In this document: positions 25,718-35,200 of the stretch, in pieces
Layout: each line of letters begins with the position of its first letter
Position numbering within the stretch: the first letter of the stretch is position 1
NCBI GenBank assembly: GCA_030837825.1
Contig: JAUQYB010000104.1
Coordinates: forward strand, 14,517-78,516
Source: Albidovulum sp.
GTDB lineage: Bacteria; Pseudomonadota; Alphaproteobacteria; Rhodobacterales; Rhodobacteraceae
Direction of reading: 5' to 3'
Length of the DNA stretch: 64,000 nucleotides
Notes under the pieces: generated by a model
Database searches by the model: none
What the model was told of the DNA's origin: nothing
The model's input: only the letters and a program-made list of their open reading frames with translations
Program-made: the position numbers and the translations under genes

Positions 25718-26249
25718 GGGCCTCCAGAACCTTCTGCATCAGCGCCGCCTCCACCTCGCACGCGTCCCCAAGCGCCGCGGTGAGTTCCGAGGCCATCAGC
25801 GCAGCAACCCGCGCCGGCCAGGTCACCCAAGCGTCGCGCTCGTCGCGCGCGAGCCGGAACATCAGCGTCTCCGCCCGGGCGCGGTCGACCAGCTCCCCCT
25901 TCAGCTTCTGGAGCCGGATGCGACGCTCCTGCGCCTTTAGCACCTCGTTCGCGGTCTTGGCCTGCAGGAACGTAGTGCCGCCGCCGACGGCTGGCGCAGA
26001 AAGCCCCTGTTCCCGCAGCACGTCGCTCACGGCGGCGACAGCGGCTTCCGGGACGGGCTTCAGCTTCGGCGCCGGCGCTTTCCTGGTCTTCGATGGGTCC
26101 GTCGTCTCGGCCCGCCGCTTGTCGGATGCGACAGCGTCGATGCTGCCATCCTCGTGCAGGACGAGCCGCCGCGCCGTCTTCGCCTTCTGGATCGCGCCGC
26201 GTGACAGCCCGACATGGGCGGCGTACTGGCGCTCGCTCATGCCCTGCAT
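25665..26249 (-). CDS. Terminase small subunit, Nu1-like
   Basis: 194 residues. SERQYAAHVGLSRGAIQKAK (residues 5-24) is a helix-turn-helix for cos binding. A helical middle and a C-terminal oligomerisation region follow (RARAETLMFRLARDERDAWV), the layout of phage DNA-packaging proteins. It recognises the packaging site for the large subunit. The cos site is expected near here; the 110-bp gap to 26361 contains a short TTATC-N5-GATAA inverted repeat (26283-26297) but nothing I can call cos. Confidence 0.8.
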   Translation of the reverse strand: MQGMSERQYAAHVGLSRGAIQKAKTARRLVLHEDGSIDAVASDKRRAETTDPSKTRKAPAPKLKPVPEAAVAAVSDVLREQGLSAPAVGGGTTFLQAKTANEVLKAQERRIRLQKLKGELVDRARAETLMFRLARDERDAWVTWPARVAALMASELTAALGDACEVEAALMQKVLEAHVRAQLDSLAEIRPGLA

Positions 26250-26360
26250 CGACAGCTCCGATTATCATTCAAGATCATGTGGTTATCGAGTTGATAAGCC
26301 TCCGAGACAGAGCGAACGTCCATCCCACAAGGACGATGCAACTCACCCGGAGCCACCACG

Positions 26361-26633
26361 ATGACCACGCGCCTGAACCCGATCACCACCCCGCGCCACG
26401 AACTCCGCGCCGACAAGGCCCGGCACAACAAGGAAGCTGCGCTCGCCGCCTTCATCGGAAAGAAGGCCGAGATCGACGAGATGCTCACGCGCCTGCAGGC
26501 GCTGAGTGAAGACCACTTCAACGCCCACCCCGACGAAGTGAACTGGGGCCATGTCGGCACCCTCGAACACTACGCAAGCCTCCTGAAGCGCATCACCGAC
26601 AGCGCCTTCGGCGAGGGCGAGCACGCCCGCTGA
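26361..26633 (+). CDS. Conserved phage hypothetical protein, 90 residues
   Basis: Small helical protein (RHNKEAALAAFIGKKAEIDE) starting at ATG 26361 with GGAGCC upstream. It runs opposite to the packaging genes. I do not recognise a family. It forms a short rightward unit with the DUF3489 gene. Similar small proteins pair with DUF3489 in alphaproteobacterial mobile elements, which supports it as real without giving a function. Confidence 0.6.
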   Translation: MTTRLNPITTPRHELRADKARHNKEAALAAFIGKKAEIDEMLTRLQALSEDHFNAHPDEVNWGHVGTLEHYASLLKRITDSAFGEGEHAR

Positions 26634-26728
26634 CCTCCGGCACTGCCGGAACTCCTGCCGCGCCCCCTGCGCGGCTCGGGGTCGTAGGAGGGTCGCGACG
26701 GTCGCGGCCCCGAAACCGGAGACCCCAG

Positions 26729-27313
26729 ATGACCAAGCTTTCCGACACGCAAGCCGTGATCCTCAGCGCCGCCGCGCAGCGTGAGGACCGCAACGTCCTG
26801 CCGCTCCCCGGCTCCCTTCGCGGCGGCGCGGCTGCCAAGGTGGTCGGCGCGCTCCTTACCCGCGGGCTGATCGCCGAAACCACGACCGACAGCCAGACCA
26901 AGGCCGACGCCGCGCTCAACCGCATCTGGCGCAACGACGAGGACGGGCGGGCCATCCTCCTGCACATCACCGACGCAGGCCTCGCCGCCATCGGCATCGA
27001 GCCGGAGGACGGCGACAGCGCGCCCACGGGCGCCGACGCGGCGCCGAGCGCAAAGCCCCCGCAGGACGCTCCCACAGAGGCCGTCCCCGCGCCTAAGGCG
27101 CACACGCCGCGCACGGGCACGAAGCAGGCCAAGCTGATAGAGATGCTCCGCGCCGAGGGCGGAGCGACCATCAACGAGATCGTCGCCGCCACGGGCTGGC
27201 AGCCGCACACGGTCCGCGGGGCATTCGCCGGCGCGCTGAAGAAGAAGCTCGGGCTCGAAGTGACCTCCGAAAAGGTTGAGGGCCGCGGGCGGGTCTACCG
27301 CTTGGAGGCCTGA
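26729..27313 (+). CDS. DUF3489 domain protein, probable DNA-binding
   Basis: 194 residues. The N-terminal LSDTQAVILSAAAQREDRNV and the C-terminal TKQAKLIEMLRAEGGATINE followed by an ATGWQPHTVRGAFAG winged-helix segment are typical of DUF3489. The two parts are joined by a Pro/Ala/Lys linker. Such proteins are common in alphaproteobacterial phages and probably act as regulators. The 3' end overlaps the convergent DUF7220 gene by 19 bp. Confidence 0.8.
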   Translation: MTKLSDTQAVILSAAAQREDRNVLPLPGSLRGGAAAKVVGALLTRGLIAETTTDSQTKADAALNRIWRNDEDGRAILLHITDAGLAAIGIEPEDGDSAPTGADAAPSAKPPQDAPTEAVPAPKAHTPRTGTKQAKLIEMLRAEGGATINEIVAATGWQPHTVRGAFAGALKKKLGLEVTSEKVEGRGRVYRLEA

Positions 27314-27615
27314 TCTCGTCTGATCGCAGGACCGAAATCGCGCCGATAAGGCAGTCGACGACGAACATGGCCGCCGCTCGCATCGAGCGGCGGTCTTGTC
27401 GTTCTGACCCGGATCGCCTCAAAGAGCCGCCGCAAGGCGAAGGACCGCGCGATGCTCACCACCGTGAACACCGCCCCCATCTTGAGGTTCTGCGCCAGCG
27501 TCGTGTGCAGCCCGAAGACCGGGAAGAGCAGGATCTGCGTCACGACCGCGACGCCATAGCCCACCGCCACGTTGGCGACGGCCTCGACCAGCGACATGGC
27601 CCGGCTCTGCTTCAT
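27295..27615 (-). CDS. DUF7220 family membrane protein
   Basis: 106 residues with two membrane segments (VEAVANVAVGYGVAVVTQIL and MGAVFTVVSIARSFALRRLF) and a basic cytoplasmic tail. The AMSLVEAVANVAVGYGVA start is a pattern I recall from small phage proteins classed as DUF7220. The function is unknown. It starts 10 bp after the methyltransferase stop, so it belongs to that leftward operon. The last 35 residues, which overlap DUF3489, are likely variable. Confidence 0.65.
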   Translation of the reverse strand: MKQSRAMSLVEAVANVAVGYGVAVVTQILLFPVFGLHTTLAQNLKMGAVFTVVSIARSFALRRLFEAIRVRTTRPPLDASGGHVRRRLPYRRDFGPAIRRDQASKR

Positions 27616-27624
27616 TGCGCCCCC

Positions 27625-28647
27625 TCATCCATCGGCCAGCAGTTCAGCTGCGAGAGTTCGGAGCGCATGCGCCGCGACCAGCGGGACCACTCCGTTGCCA
27701 CAGAGCCGAAGCCGGTCCACCCGGTGGGCCAGCCCATCAGCGCCTCGACGAACAGCGGGTTCAAGGTTCGGCGCGGATCGGAGGTATCGCTCCCAGCCAT
27801 CGGCGTCACCAGGACCTGGCGGCCAAGCAGCCCGTTCACCGGCGTGTTCGCGAGGCTCGTCGCCCCGTCCTTGTGATCCCGCGCCGTCGGCGTCATCCAC
27901 ATTCGCGTCGCATCGCAGAGCGTCGTCCCGTCGTTGCGCGGGCGCGCCGTCTCGCTGCGATTGCTGGTCCGGTTCCGCGTCCCCTTGCTGTCGTCGGCCA
28001 GCGGCGTCGGCCAGAGGCGCATCATCTCCGTCCGGTTGCCTCCGCTCGAGCGCGTCCCCGAGCAGGCGCGCGGGGTCGGCCAGGTGGTCGCGCTCGCGGT
28101 GGGCGAGGATGAAGAGCCGTTCGCGCCGGTGGGGTGCGCCGACTTCCGCCGCCGTGAAGAGGCCCGCCGCAAGGCGGTAGCCCATGCCGACCAGCCCTCC
28201 GGCGACTTCGGGGAAGCCGAGGCGGAGATGATGGGCGACGTTCTCGAGGAAGACGAAGGGCGGCTCGACCTCTCCAATGATCCGAGCAACATGCGGCCAG
28301 AGGTGCCGCGGGTCGTCCGCACCCCGACGCTTTCCCGCGACGGAGAACGGCTGACACGGATAGCCCGCAGTGACGATGTCCACCGCGCCGCGCCACGGAC
28401 GGCCGTCGAAGGTTGCAACGTCGTCCCAGACAGGCGCCCGATCCAGGGCCGTGTCTTCCATCCGCGCCACGAGGATGGCCGCGGCGTAGGCGTCCCGCTC
28501 GACATGACCCACAGTGCGATATCCGGGGAGTGCGAGGTGCAGCCCGAGGTCGAGCCCGCCGGCGCCGGAGCAGAGCGAGAGGCCGAACAGGCACACGTCG
28601 TCGGCTCCGGCAGGCAGGCCGGAGGAAGCTAGAGCCACGCCATCCAC
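27625..28647 (-). CDS. DNA (cytosine-5) methyltransferase
   Basis: 340 residues from GTG 28647, 4 bp after the upstream methyltransferase. Motif I SLCSGAGGLDLGL (24-36), the catalytic PCQ with Cys98 (GYPCQPFS), ENV (135-137), the motif VIII-like APHRRERLF and the C-terminal GNGVVPLVA motif X are all present, so it should methylate cytosine in DNA, probably to shield phage DNA. Residues about 190-300, the target-recognition part, are strangely low in complexity here. A second frame over the same bases (27612-28505) reads more like the usual phage sequence (see findings). No cognate nuclease is adjacent. Confidence 0.88.
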   Translation of the reverse strand: MDGVALASSGLPAGADDVCLFGLSLCSGAGGLDLGLHLALPGYRTVGHVERDAYAAAILVARMEDTALDRAPVWDDVATFDGRPWRGAVDIVTAGYPCQPFSVAGKRRGADDPRHLWPHVARIIGEVEPPFVFLENVAHHLRLGFPEVAGGLVGMGYRLAAGLFTAAEVGAPHRRERLFILAHRERDHLADPARLLGDALERRQPDGDDAPLADAAGRRQQGDAEPDQQSQRDGAPAQRRDDALRCDANVDDADGAGSQGRGDEPREHAGERAAWPPGPGDADGWERYLRSAPNLEPAVRRGADGLAHRVDRLRLCGNGVVPLVAAHALRTLAAELLADG

Positions 28648-28651
28648 GTCG

Positions 28652-29989
28652 TCAGGCCGCGTGGGCCCCCTCGGCCGCGGCCGGGGTCTCGCCCAGCCGC
28701 TTGGCCTTCACCTCGGCGAAGGTCCGGCCGTCGCCATCGAGGATCGCGTCGCGGCCGGTCTCGGCCTGCCAGCGTTCGACGGCGACATCGATATAGGCGG
28801 GGCTGATCTCCATCGCGAAGACGCGGCGGCCGTTTGCCTCGCCCGCCATGATTTGTGAGCCGGAGCCCGAGAACGGCTCGTAGCAGAGCCCGCCGCGGGC
28901 GACGTGCTGGCGCATCGGGATGCCGAAGGCGTCGAGCGGTTTCGGCGTCGGATGGTCCGGGCGCTCGTCCTTCGCGAAGGACGGCATTTCCCAGGTCGAA
29001 GGCAGCGTTTGCTCGGCCACCTTCGGCGGCCGGTTCGGGCGGCGCCAGCCCATGAAACAGGGCTCGTGCTTCCAGAGGTAATGCGAACGGGTGAGCACCC
29101 CGCGGTCCTTCACCCAGATGATCTGCTGGTGAACGAAGGCGCCCGCCTTCTCCCAGCAAGCCTCGAGCATCGCCTGGCGGCGGGAGGCGTGCCAGCAGTA
29201 CCAGGCAGCGTCTTCGGCGATGGCCCCGGCGACCGCCGCCGCGATGAAGCCGTCGTAGAGTTCCGCGCCCTGGCTGCTGTCGTCCCAAGTGACGCCGTAG
29301 GACTGCGACCAGTCCTTGATCCGGGTCGGGTGGTTCGAGCCGTCGTAGTCGACGAGATACGGCGGGTCGGTCGCGAACAGCACGGCGCGCTCGCCGTTCA
29401 TCAGCCGGCGGACGTCGTCGTGCGAGGTCGAGTCGCCGCAGAGCAGCCGGTGGTCGCCAAGGATCCAAAGATCGCCGGTGCGCGAGGCCGGGTTACGCGG
29501 CGGTTCGGGGATGGTCACCGAAGGCACCGAGCCCCCGGCGCCACCTTCCTCTTCACCGTCGTCTTCCGCGACGTAGGCCAGCAGCTTGTCCAGCTCGCCC
29601 TCCGAGAAGCCGACCAGCGACAGATCGTAGTCGTCCGCCAGCAGGTCCTGCAGCTCGGCCGAGAGAAGCGCCTCGTCCCAGCTGCCGAGTTCCGTGAGCT
29701 TGTTGTCCGCGATGCGATAGGCCCGGCACTGCGCCTCGGTCAGGTGGCCCAGCACGATTACCGGCGCCTCGGTCAGCCCGAGCTGCGTCGCGGCCAGCAC
29801 CCGGCCATGGCCCGCGATCAGCTCCCCGTCCTCGGCGACGAGGCAGGGCACGGTCCAGCCGAACTCGGCCATGCTTGCGGCGATCTTTGCGACCTGGTCG
29901 GGCCCGTGCACCTTCGCGTTCTTCGCGTAGGGTTGGAGGCGCGCAAGCGGCCACATCTCGATCCGCTCGGGGGCGAAGGCGAGGTTCAT
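28652..29989 (-). CDS. ParB-domain / DNA adenine (N6 or N4) methyltransferase fusion
   Basis: 445 residues from ATG 29989; an in-frame ATG at 30091 only adds sequence derived from short repeats. An N-terminal ParB-like domain (1-140) has ELIAGHGRVLAA (57-67). A methyltransferase domain then has DPPY at 208-211 and a C-terminal FSGSGSQ AdoMet motif. This fusion is widespread in Rhodobacterales and other phages and methylates adenine (or N4 of cytosine), likely against restriction. It is followed directly by the cytosine methyltransferase, so the phage can modify two bases. Confidence 0.9.
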   Translation of the reverse strand: MNLAFAPERIEMWPLARLQPYAKNAKVHGPDQVAKIAASMAEFGWTVPCLVAEDGELIAGHGRVLAATQLGLTEAPVIVLGHLTEAQCRAYRIADNKLTELGSWDEALLSAELQDLLADDYDLSLVGFSEGELDKLLAYVAEDDGEEEGGAGGSVPSVTIPEPPRNPASRTGDLWILGDHRLLCGDSTSHDDVRRLMNGERAVLFATDPPYLVDYDGSNHPTRIKDWSQSYGVTWDDSSQGAELYDGFIAAAVAGAIAEDAAWYCWHASRRQAMLEACWEKAGAFVHQQIIWVKDRGVLTRSHYLWKHEPCFMGWRRPNRPPKVAEQTLPSTWEMPSFAKDERPDHPTPKPLDAFGIPMRQHVARGGLCYEPFSGSGSQIMAGEANGRRVFAMEISPAYIDVAVERWQAETGRDAILDGDGRTFAEVKAKRLGETPAAAEGAHAA

Positions 29990-30026
29990 GCAGGTTCCTG
30001 TCGATGATAGGTCGGCATCCGCCGGA

Positions 30027-30286
30027 CTGGACTCCGGAGCGATGGGGTCCGCCGGCTTCCGGCTGGACTCCGGCATCCGCGGGGTGTCCACCCCGCGCGG
30101 CCGGTCAGACTTTTGAATTCACGAGGATTTCTTGGCGTTGCAGCTGAACGCTGGACTCCGGTGGCTTCCCAAAAATCTGGCCCTGTCGCTGGCGAAATGC
30201 CGAGCCAAGCCCGCCAGCATACGTTTCGGCCCGGAAAGGAACCGGAAAACAATGGCTTGGCTGCCTGGACCCCGGCTGGACCCCGG
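30027..30286. repeat. Five copies of CTGGAC(T/C)CCGG in the gene-free gap 29990-30441
   Basis: Copies of the 11-mer lie at 30027-30037, 30063-30073 and 30151-30161 (with T) and 30265-30275 and 30276-30286 (with C, adjacent), all in the same orientation. The gap of about 450 bp upstream of the methyltransferase operon has no convincing gene. Direct repeats of this kind could be binding sites for a phage regulator or replication protein. Confidence 0.6.
30078..30097. promoter_or_regulatory. Perfect 9-bp inverted repeat, possible operator
   Basis: CGCGGGGTG at 30078-30086 and CACCCCGCG at 30089-30097 are exact reverse complements with 2 bp between them, 88 bp before the methyltransferase start. 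There is no T-run, so an operator is more likely than a terminator. It lies between the second and third copies of the direct repeat. Confidence 0.4.
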
Positions 30287-30441
30287 AAGCCAGCCCCGGT
30301 GTCCACCTCGGGATCAGCGTCGGTTCGCCTGAGCGCACGACCCCGAGTATATCGCCATGGATAGCGTCAGCGGGGCGATCCGTCTCGCCGTCCGGTGTAT
30401 CGCCGAAAATTGTCTCACGAGCCCGTCGAGCCTTGACACAC

Positions 30442-30867
30442 TCAGTGCGCCGCCTGCGCCACCACGAACTCCATCGACCGCTTCCTCGGCACCCGCTTCC
30501 CGTTCAGTCGCCAGACGATGACCGCGATCCCGTACTGCCAGCGCCGGTTTGCGGTGGCACGGCTGAAACCCAGCTCCCAGCAGATCGGCTTCCACGGCTT
30601 TCGGTTCGCCCGGCGCCAGAGCAGGCGCGCATCGGCAGGGTCGAGCCAGCGCAGCCAGAGCAGAGCATCCTCGGCCTGCGTGATGTCACGCGGCCCGGGC
30701 TTGGGTCGGCGCATCCGAGGCTCTTGGCCGACCTGGTCGGCGAAGCTGTGGAAGTACTCGGGCCAGGCGTTGAAGTAGCCTTGCGGCTTCACCTCAGGCA
30801 GCGAGCGGAACACGTCGGCCGCGCTCTCGAGCTGGTCCTCGACCATGGTGGGTGTCCAGTCAGCCAT
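30442..30867 (-). CDS. DUF6362 family protein with HTH-like segment
   Basis: 141 residues from ATG 30867, which overlaps the upstream gene by 8 bp. DWTPTMVEDQLESAADVFRS at the start and RPKPGPRDITQAEDALLWLR fit the DUF6362 phage family. LGFSRATANRRWQYGIAVI resembles a helix-turn-helix. It may be a late regulator or DNA-binding protein. It ends just before the repeat-bearing gap, so the repeats could be its targets; that link is a guess. Confidence 0.7.
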   Translation of the reverse strand: MADWTPTMVEDQLESAADVFRSLPEVKPQGYFNAWPEYFHSFADQVGQEPRMRRPKPGPRDITQAEDALLWLRWLDPADARLLWRRANRKPWKPICWELGFSRATANRRWQYGIAVIVWRLNGKRVPRKRSMEFVVAQAAH

Positions 30868-31060
30868 TGGCGGCCTCCGGGTCGTTCGCCCGAGGCCCAT
30901 ACAGCTTCTCCCCGAGCTGACGCACCAGCTCGCGCTCCGGCCAGGTCAGCCGGTCGTCGTCGACGGAGACGGCGAGTAGACCCTCGTCATGCCAGCCATC
31001 GCGCTTCACCTGGTCCGGATCCCGGCGCGTGCCGCCGTAGCCTTTCGGATACCACCTCAT
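30860..31060 (-). CDS. Small phage hypothetical protein, 66 residues
   Basis: Short polar protein (MRWYPKGYGGTRRDPDQVKR) overlapping the RuvC-like gene by 4 bp and the DUF6362 gene by 8 bp. No known domain. The double overlap within a leftward operon supports expression. Its charged WPERELVRQLGEKLYG segment suggests a helical DNA- or protein-binding part. Confidence 0.55.
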   Translation of the reverse strand: MRWYPKGYGGTRRDPDQVKRDGWHDEGLLAVSVDDDRLTWPERELVRQLGEKLYGPRANDPEAANG

Positions 31061-31578
31061 CCCAGGCCCCCGTTCGTCTCGATCGCCCAGTGCAGAATGG
31101 CGATGGCGTCGGCCTCATTGTCGTCTGCGGGTGAGAACCCTCGTGCTCGCGCCGCGGCGATCATCGCCTCCTTGGGCGCGTTGCCCTTGCCGGTGGCGTG
31201 GCGCTTGATTGTGCCGACCGGAACACCCTCGTACGGAACGCCGCGCAGCTCGGCCCAAGAAGTCAGGGTTGCCATCAGCCCGCCGTAGATGTGGGCCGCG
31301 TCGGTGCCAGCGTGGCGGCGCACCTCCTCGAACCAGATCGCGGCGATGGGCCCGGACAGACGGTCGAGTTCGGTCAGCCAGTTGGTGAAACGGAGGTATC
31401 GCATGCCGCCGCCGTCGAAGCGTCCGGGACGAAAGCTGACCGTACCGCTGGTGATCAGTCCGTCATGGCTGCGAAGCGCCCAGCCGGTCGTGGTGCCGAG
31501 ATCGAGGGCGAGGATACAGGACCGGGAGATCGCGCCCGTTTCGGGGCTCAGGTCCTGCGCGGGGATCGGTGTGTTCAT
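31057..31578 (-). CDS. RuvC-like Holliday junction resolvase
   Basis: 173 residues with an RNase H-fold signature: LALDLGTTTGWAL supplies the first Asp, IWFEEVRRH the Glu, and the C-terminal DNEADAIAILHW the last acidic pair. Phages encode RuvC-like enzymes to resolve recombination intermediates before packaging. It is the first gene of a leftward operon ending with the methyltransferases. The gap of about 700 bp upstream holds the 9-bp repeat array and no gene. Confidence 0.85.
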   Translation of the reverse strand: MNTPIPAQDLSPETGAISRSCILALDLGTTTGWALRSHDGLITSGTVSFRPGRFDGGGMRYLRFTNWLTELDRLSGPIAAIWFEEVRRHAGTDAAHIYGGLMATLTSWAELRGVPYEGVPVGTIKRHATGKGNAPKEAMIAAARARGFSPADDNEADAIAILHWAIETNGGLG

Positions 31579-31706
31579 CGTGAAGGCTCACAAGCTGTGG
31601 GCCTTCGGCTTCGGTCACCGCAAGATTTAGCATCCGGCGGGTCGGCGCCAAAGCGAAAACGACCAGGGACGACGCGGCGGGCTAAGATCGACGCGCTGCC
31701 CGTCCC

Positions 31707-32004
31707 GGTCCCAACCTCCGAGCGCGTGGTCCCAACCTTCGAGGGGGTTGGGACAAGCCTTTATTGTTTTACTCCAATGGCTTGAACGGATGCGGTCCCA
31801 ACCTCGGTTTCCCCAACGGGGGTCCTTCTCTTTTCGTATAGAAAAACATGTTCCCGACCTTTTCCGTTCTCCCACATGAATGTGTAGCAAAAGGTTGGGA
31901 CCACAAGGCGAGGTTGGGGACACCGTTGTTTTTGAACGGCTTTTCGTGTCCCCAACCTCCTCGGGAGGTTGGGACAGGGTTGGGACTACTGGGGAGGTTG
32001 GGAC
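31707..32004. repeat. Dense array of GGTTGGGAC / GTCCCAACC repeats
   Basis: At least eight exact copies of the 9-mer, in both orientations, lie within 300 bp. Forms reading GTCCCAACC are at about 31708, 31729 and 31795; forms reading GGTTGGGAC are at 31746, 31893, 31966-31974, 31978 and 31996. Near copies with an extra G (GGTTGGGGAC, GTCCCCAACC) are at 31912 and 31946. Spacing is irregular. The array fills much of the gene-free stretch 31579-32276 between the RuvC-like gene (leftward) and the large nuclease-like gene (rightward). The pattern suits an origin or multi-site operator, not CRISPR. Confidence 0.8.
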
Positions 32005-32276
32005 AGACGATCCGGCAGCCATGTAATCCACGGTGCCTTGAAGCCGGAAGCAAGCCGGTGTTCGACCAAGACGTCACTGGACTGAGTGCAGGTGTATCGG
32101 CAGCTGCTTGCTGCCGTGTCGACCTCGGCTGTCAGGGAGAAAGCCAAATCCGGTATGCGAACACATCGCCGCTTGTTACTATATCTGGGAGTGCGAAGAG
32201 GGTCTCTCCTCAACGCGTTGTAGCCTTAGGGTTTGGAAATGCGAGTATTGGCGTGCCAATCGAAGAAGTTGCCGTG

Positions 32277-35200
32277 ATGATCGACGAGGTGCCCTCACCG
32301 TCGGAGTTCATGCGAATGCGGCGTCCAGAGCAGTTCTCGGATAGCTCTGAACGGTCGCTTTATCGCTTGTCGCGCGACGTGCTGGAACAACGACTGGAGA
32401 CGCTCACAGCACGAAACGACATGCAGGCGTTTGAGCGGTTCGCGAGGGCTCTCTGCGAGCGCTTTGTCTGTCCGTTCCTGAAGCCGGCAACGGGTCCGGA
32501 AGGTGGGGGAGATGGCAAGGTCGATACTGAGAGCATCAGGACCGCCGAGGAGGTCGTCGAGCGCCACTTCGAGGGCCGCGCTGACCGCGGCAACGAGAGG
32601 TGGGGTTTTGCTTTCAGTACCAAGAGGGATTGGAAGGCAAAGGCACGCGCTGATGTGGCTGGGATGGTCGGAACTCGGCGAGGCTACAAGACGGCATTCT
32701 TCGTCACATCTCGTTACGCGCGATCAAAAGATCGCTCTGAGCTGCAAGATGCGCTGGCGGCCGAGCATGGCATCTTGGTGGAAATTCTCGACCGGAATTG
32801 GATTGTAGACAACGTCATTGAAAAGGATGCCCGCGATCTCGCCTATATCCATCTCGGCATTGGCGAAAAGGTCGAGGAATCGAAGATTGGGCCGCGCGAC
32901 AGGGAGCGCCGGGAAAGGTTGGCGTCGTTGGATCGTGACCTCGAAGCTCCCGACCGGGCAGCGGAGGCGCCGCTAGCCGTAGTGAAATGCGCGCTGGACG
33001 CCGCAATCCTGTCCCGAGAACTTGAGCGACCACGATATGAGACTGACGGCCGCTTCGAGCGAGCCATACGGCTCGCCGACCGCCATGGAGCGGACCGACA
33101 CAGCCTCGCGGCGCGCTACGAGAAGCTTTGGACGGCACTGCACTGGTTCGACGATATTGGGGCCGTCCGCGATGGCTACCGCGACATCGAGGAGCGCGCC
33201 CTCGCTCTCAATCACGCATCCGCAATCGAGAGGGCCACGAACCTGCTTTTCGGGCTGTCAGGACCGTTTGCCCAAGCCACCTCAGACGGTGTGGATGTCG
33301 ACGTACAAGCGGCATGGGAACGTCTGGAGGCCAGTCTTGAGTCGATGTGGAATGACGAGACTCTGCCCAACAACAGGCTGACCGCCCGGACGCTTCTGTT
33401 GATGCGTGGCATTATGGTGGACCTGGCAGCCAGCGACCTGAGTTCGATCGAGACACGACTATCGCAGATCATCGAAATCATCGACGCCGCCCGCGGATTG
33501 ATGGAGTATGACTTTGATCGCTTGGAGCAGCTCGTGGAAATGCTCGGCGAGACGCTCGGAGGAAACGCAACGTTGTCCCGCGTCGTCGACCATCTTGGCG
33601 ACGCGCTTCAACAACGGCGCGGTGAGACGGCACGTGGTATGCTTTTCTTGCGCCGCGCTCGGCAACTTGACATCGAACGGGATCGGTTCGAGGTTATTCG
33701 CCGCCTTGGCACCGTTGTCGAATGCCTGACAAAGGAAGAGCACCTCGATGAGTTGGTGGAAGCGGCATACCTGCTCGCTGTAGCCTATCGCGGGGCCGGG
33801 CTACCATGGGCGGCTAGAGCCACCGCTTTGTTCGGTCTATCAGCAATCGTGATACAAGCCGAAAAGTCGTCGGTGCCCCCGAGTGAGATACTTCCCACAT
33901 TCCTCCTGTTGGGATGGATCGATCTGGAACTTGGTCTTGTCGCGGAGTTACTGGACGTCGTCGCAGTCTCACGCGGCATCCTTGGATCGTTGCCCTTCGA
34001 CGAAGATTCGAAGAATAGAGCACGCGAAACACTTCAGACTTTCGACTTCTCACTCGGAGGCAAATTCCTGAATGCGCGGGAGGCGGATCTGTCAGCCTTC
34101 CAGAGCTTGCCCGATGTCCTCATGGCAATCGAGTTACCGGCAGCATCCACTTGCCTCTTATATGCTCTTGGCCACGAAGACGAAGCTCTCGGCCCGGCGA
34201 TCGAAGATCGCGCAACAAATCTTGAAATGCTTGCTCAGCTTTCGGCGCAACCCGCTTGCGCCCTGCCTCGCCATGGCCTGATCGGAGAATTCGACGGTCC
34301 ATTCGCCTTCACAACGGATGTCCTCGGGCTGCAGCTGACGATCTCCGGCGACAAGGGAGCGAGATGCGCCTTGGTTGCGCAACTCCTGATCTCAATGGCT
34401 GAAACGCTTCTGGCGACCGGTTTCGAAGCCGGCTTCGCCGCACATCGCGAGCGCTACGAGGTGCGTGTAGTGTTGAGCGATGTGATTGCGGCTCCTTTCC
34501 CGAAGTTTGACGAGACCGCGTCGCAGGACCTGCTCGAATGGCCAGCCGATTGGAATCCGGCTGAGCCAAGGACAGCATCGGATGCGCGAGATGCATTGCT
34601 GACGACAGTCGCGTACATCATTGGTCAGACCTGCATCTTGAAGGACGGGACCGAGTCGCTTGAGACGCTCCTCGACAGCGATACGGCAATCAGCCGGATC
34701 ATGACTTCGCTCGGATTGGGTGTCAGCATGAGCCGGGTATTGAAGGAGACGCCGGTCACGCCTGCCAGCATCGCGGATCATTTTCGTGCTGATCCCCCAC
34801 GGCCTTTTCCTTTTCGAGCGGTTCTTCCATTGCCCGAAGTTTCCGCGCCAGAAGGACCGACGTCAGGTGACACGACGGATCAGCCATTCGGGGCAATACG
34901 CAGCCATCGAGAACTGAAGACCCGATCTCTCATTGACGTCCCGCTCTGGAACGCCGCGAAATGGAGGGGTGTCGCGGTGATGAAGCTGTCACTTGTCGGT
35001 CTGCCCATTCTGGCTTTGATGTTCGAGAATTCCGATGCCGGTTATCGCATCTTCGAAGCCTGGCGGGAGAGGCTGGGGTCGGAAGATGAAGCCGGTGAAC
35101 TCCTGGTGACTATCGTGACGGACCTGCCGGGTCGTCCGAGATCGCACTACGCCGTCATTCTGACGACCAACTTGGAAGCGCGGCCGGTGATCGGCGAGAT

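Noticed and set aside
2559..26249. A true gene transfer agent cluster instead of a prophage
   Set aside because: The tail genes are GTA-like, but the head is lambda-type, and a repressor, recombinase, replication genes and lysis cassette are attached, as expected of a temperate phage.
31707..32004. CRISPR array
   Set aside because: The repeat is only 9 bp, occurs in both orientations and has irregular spacing; no cas genes are present.
31848..32276. N-terminal extension of the nuclease-like protein from 31848
   Set aside because: The extension translates the 9-bp repeat array and unrelated sequence; the convincing protein begins near 32277.
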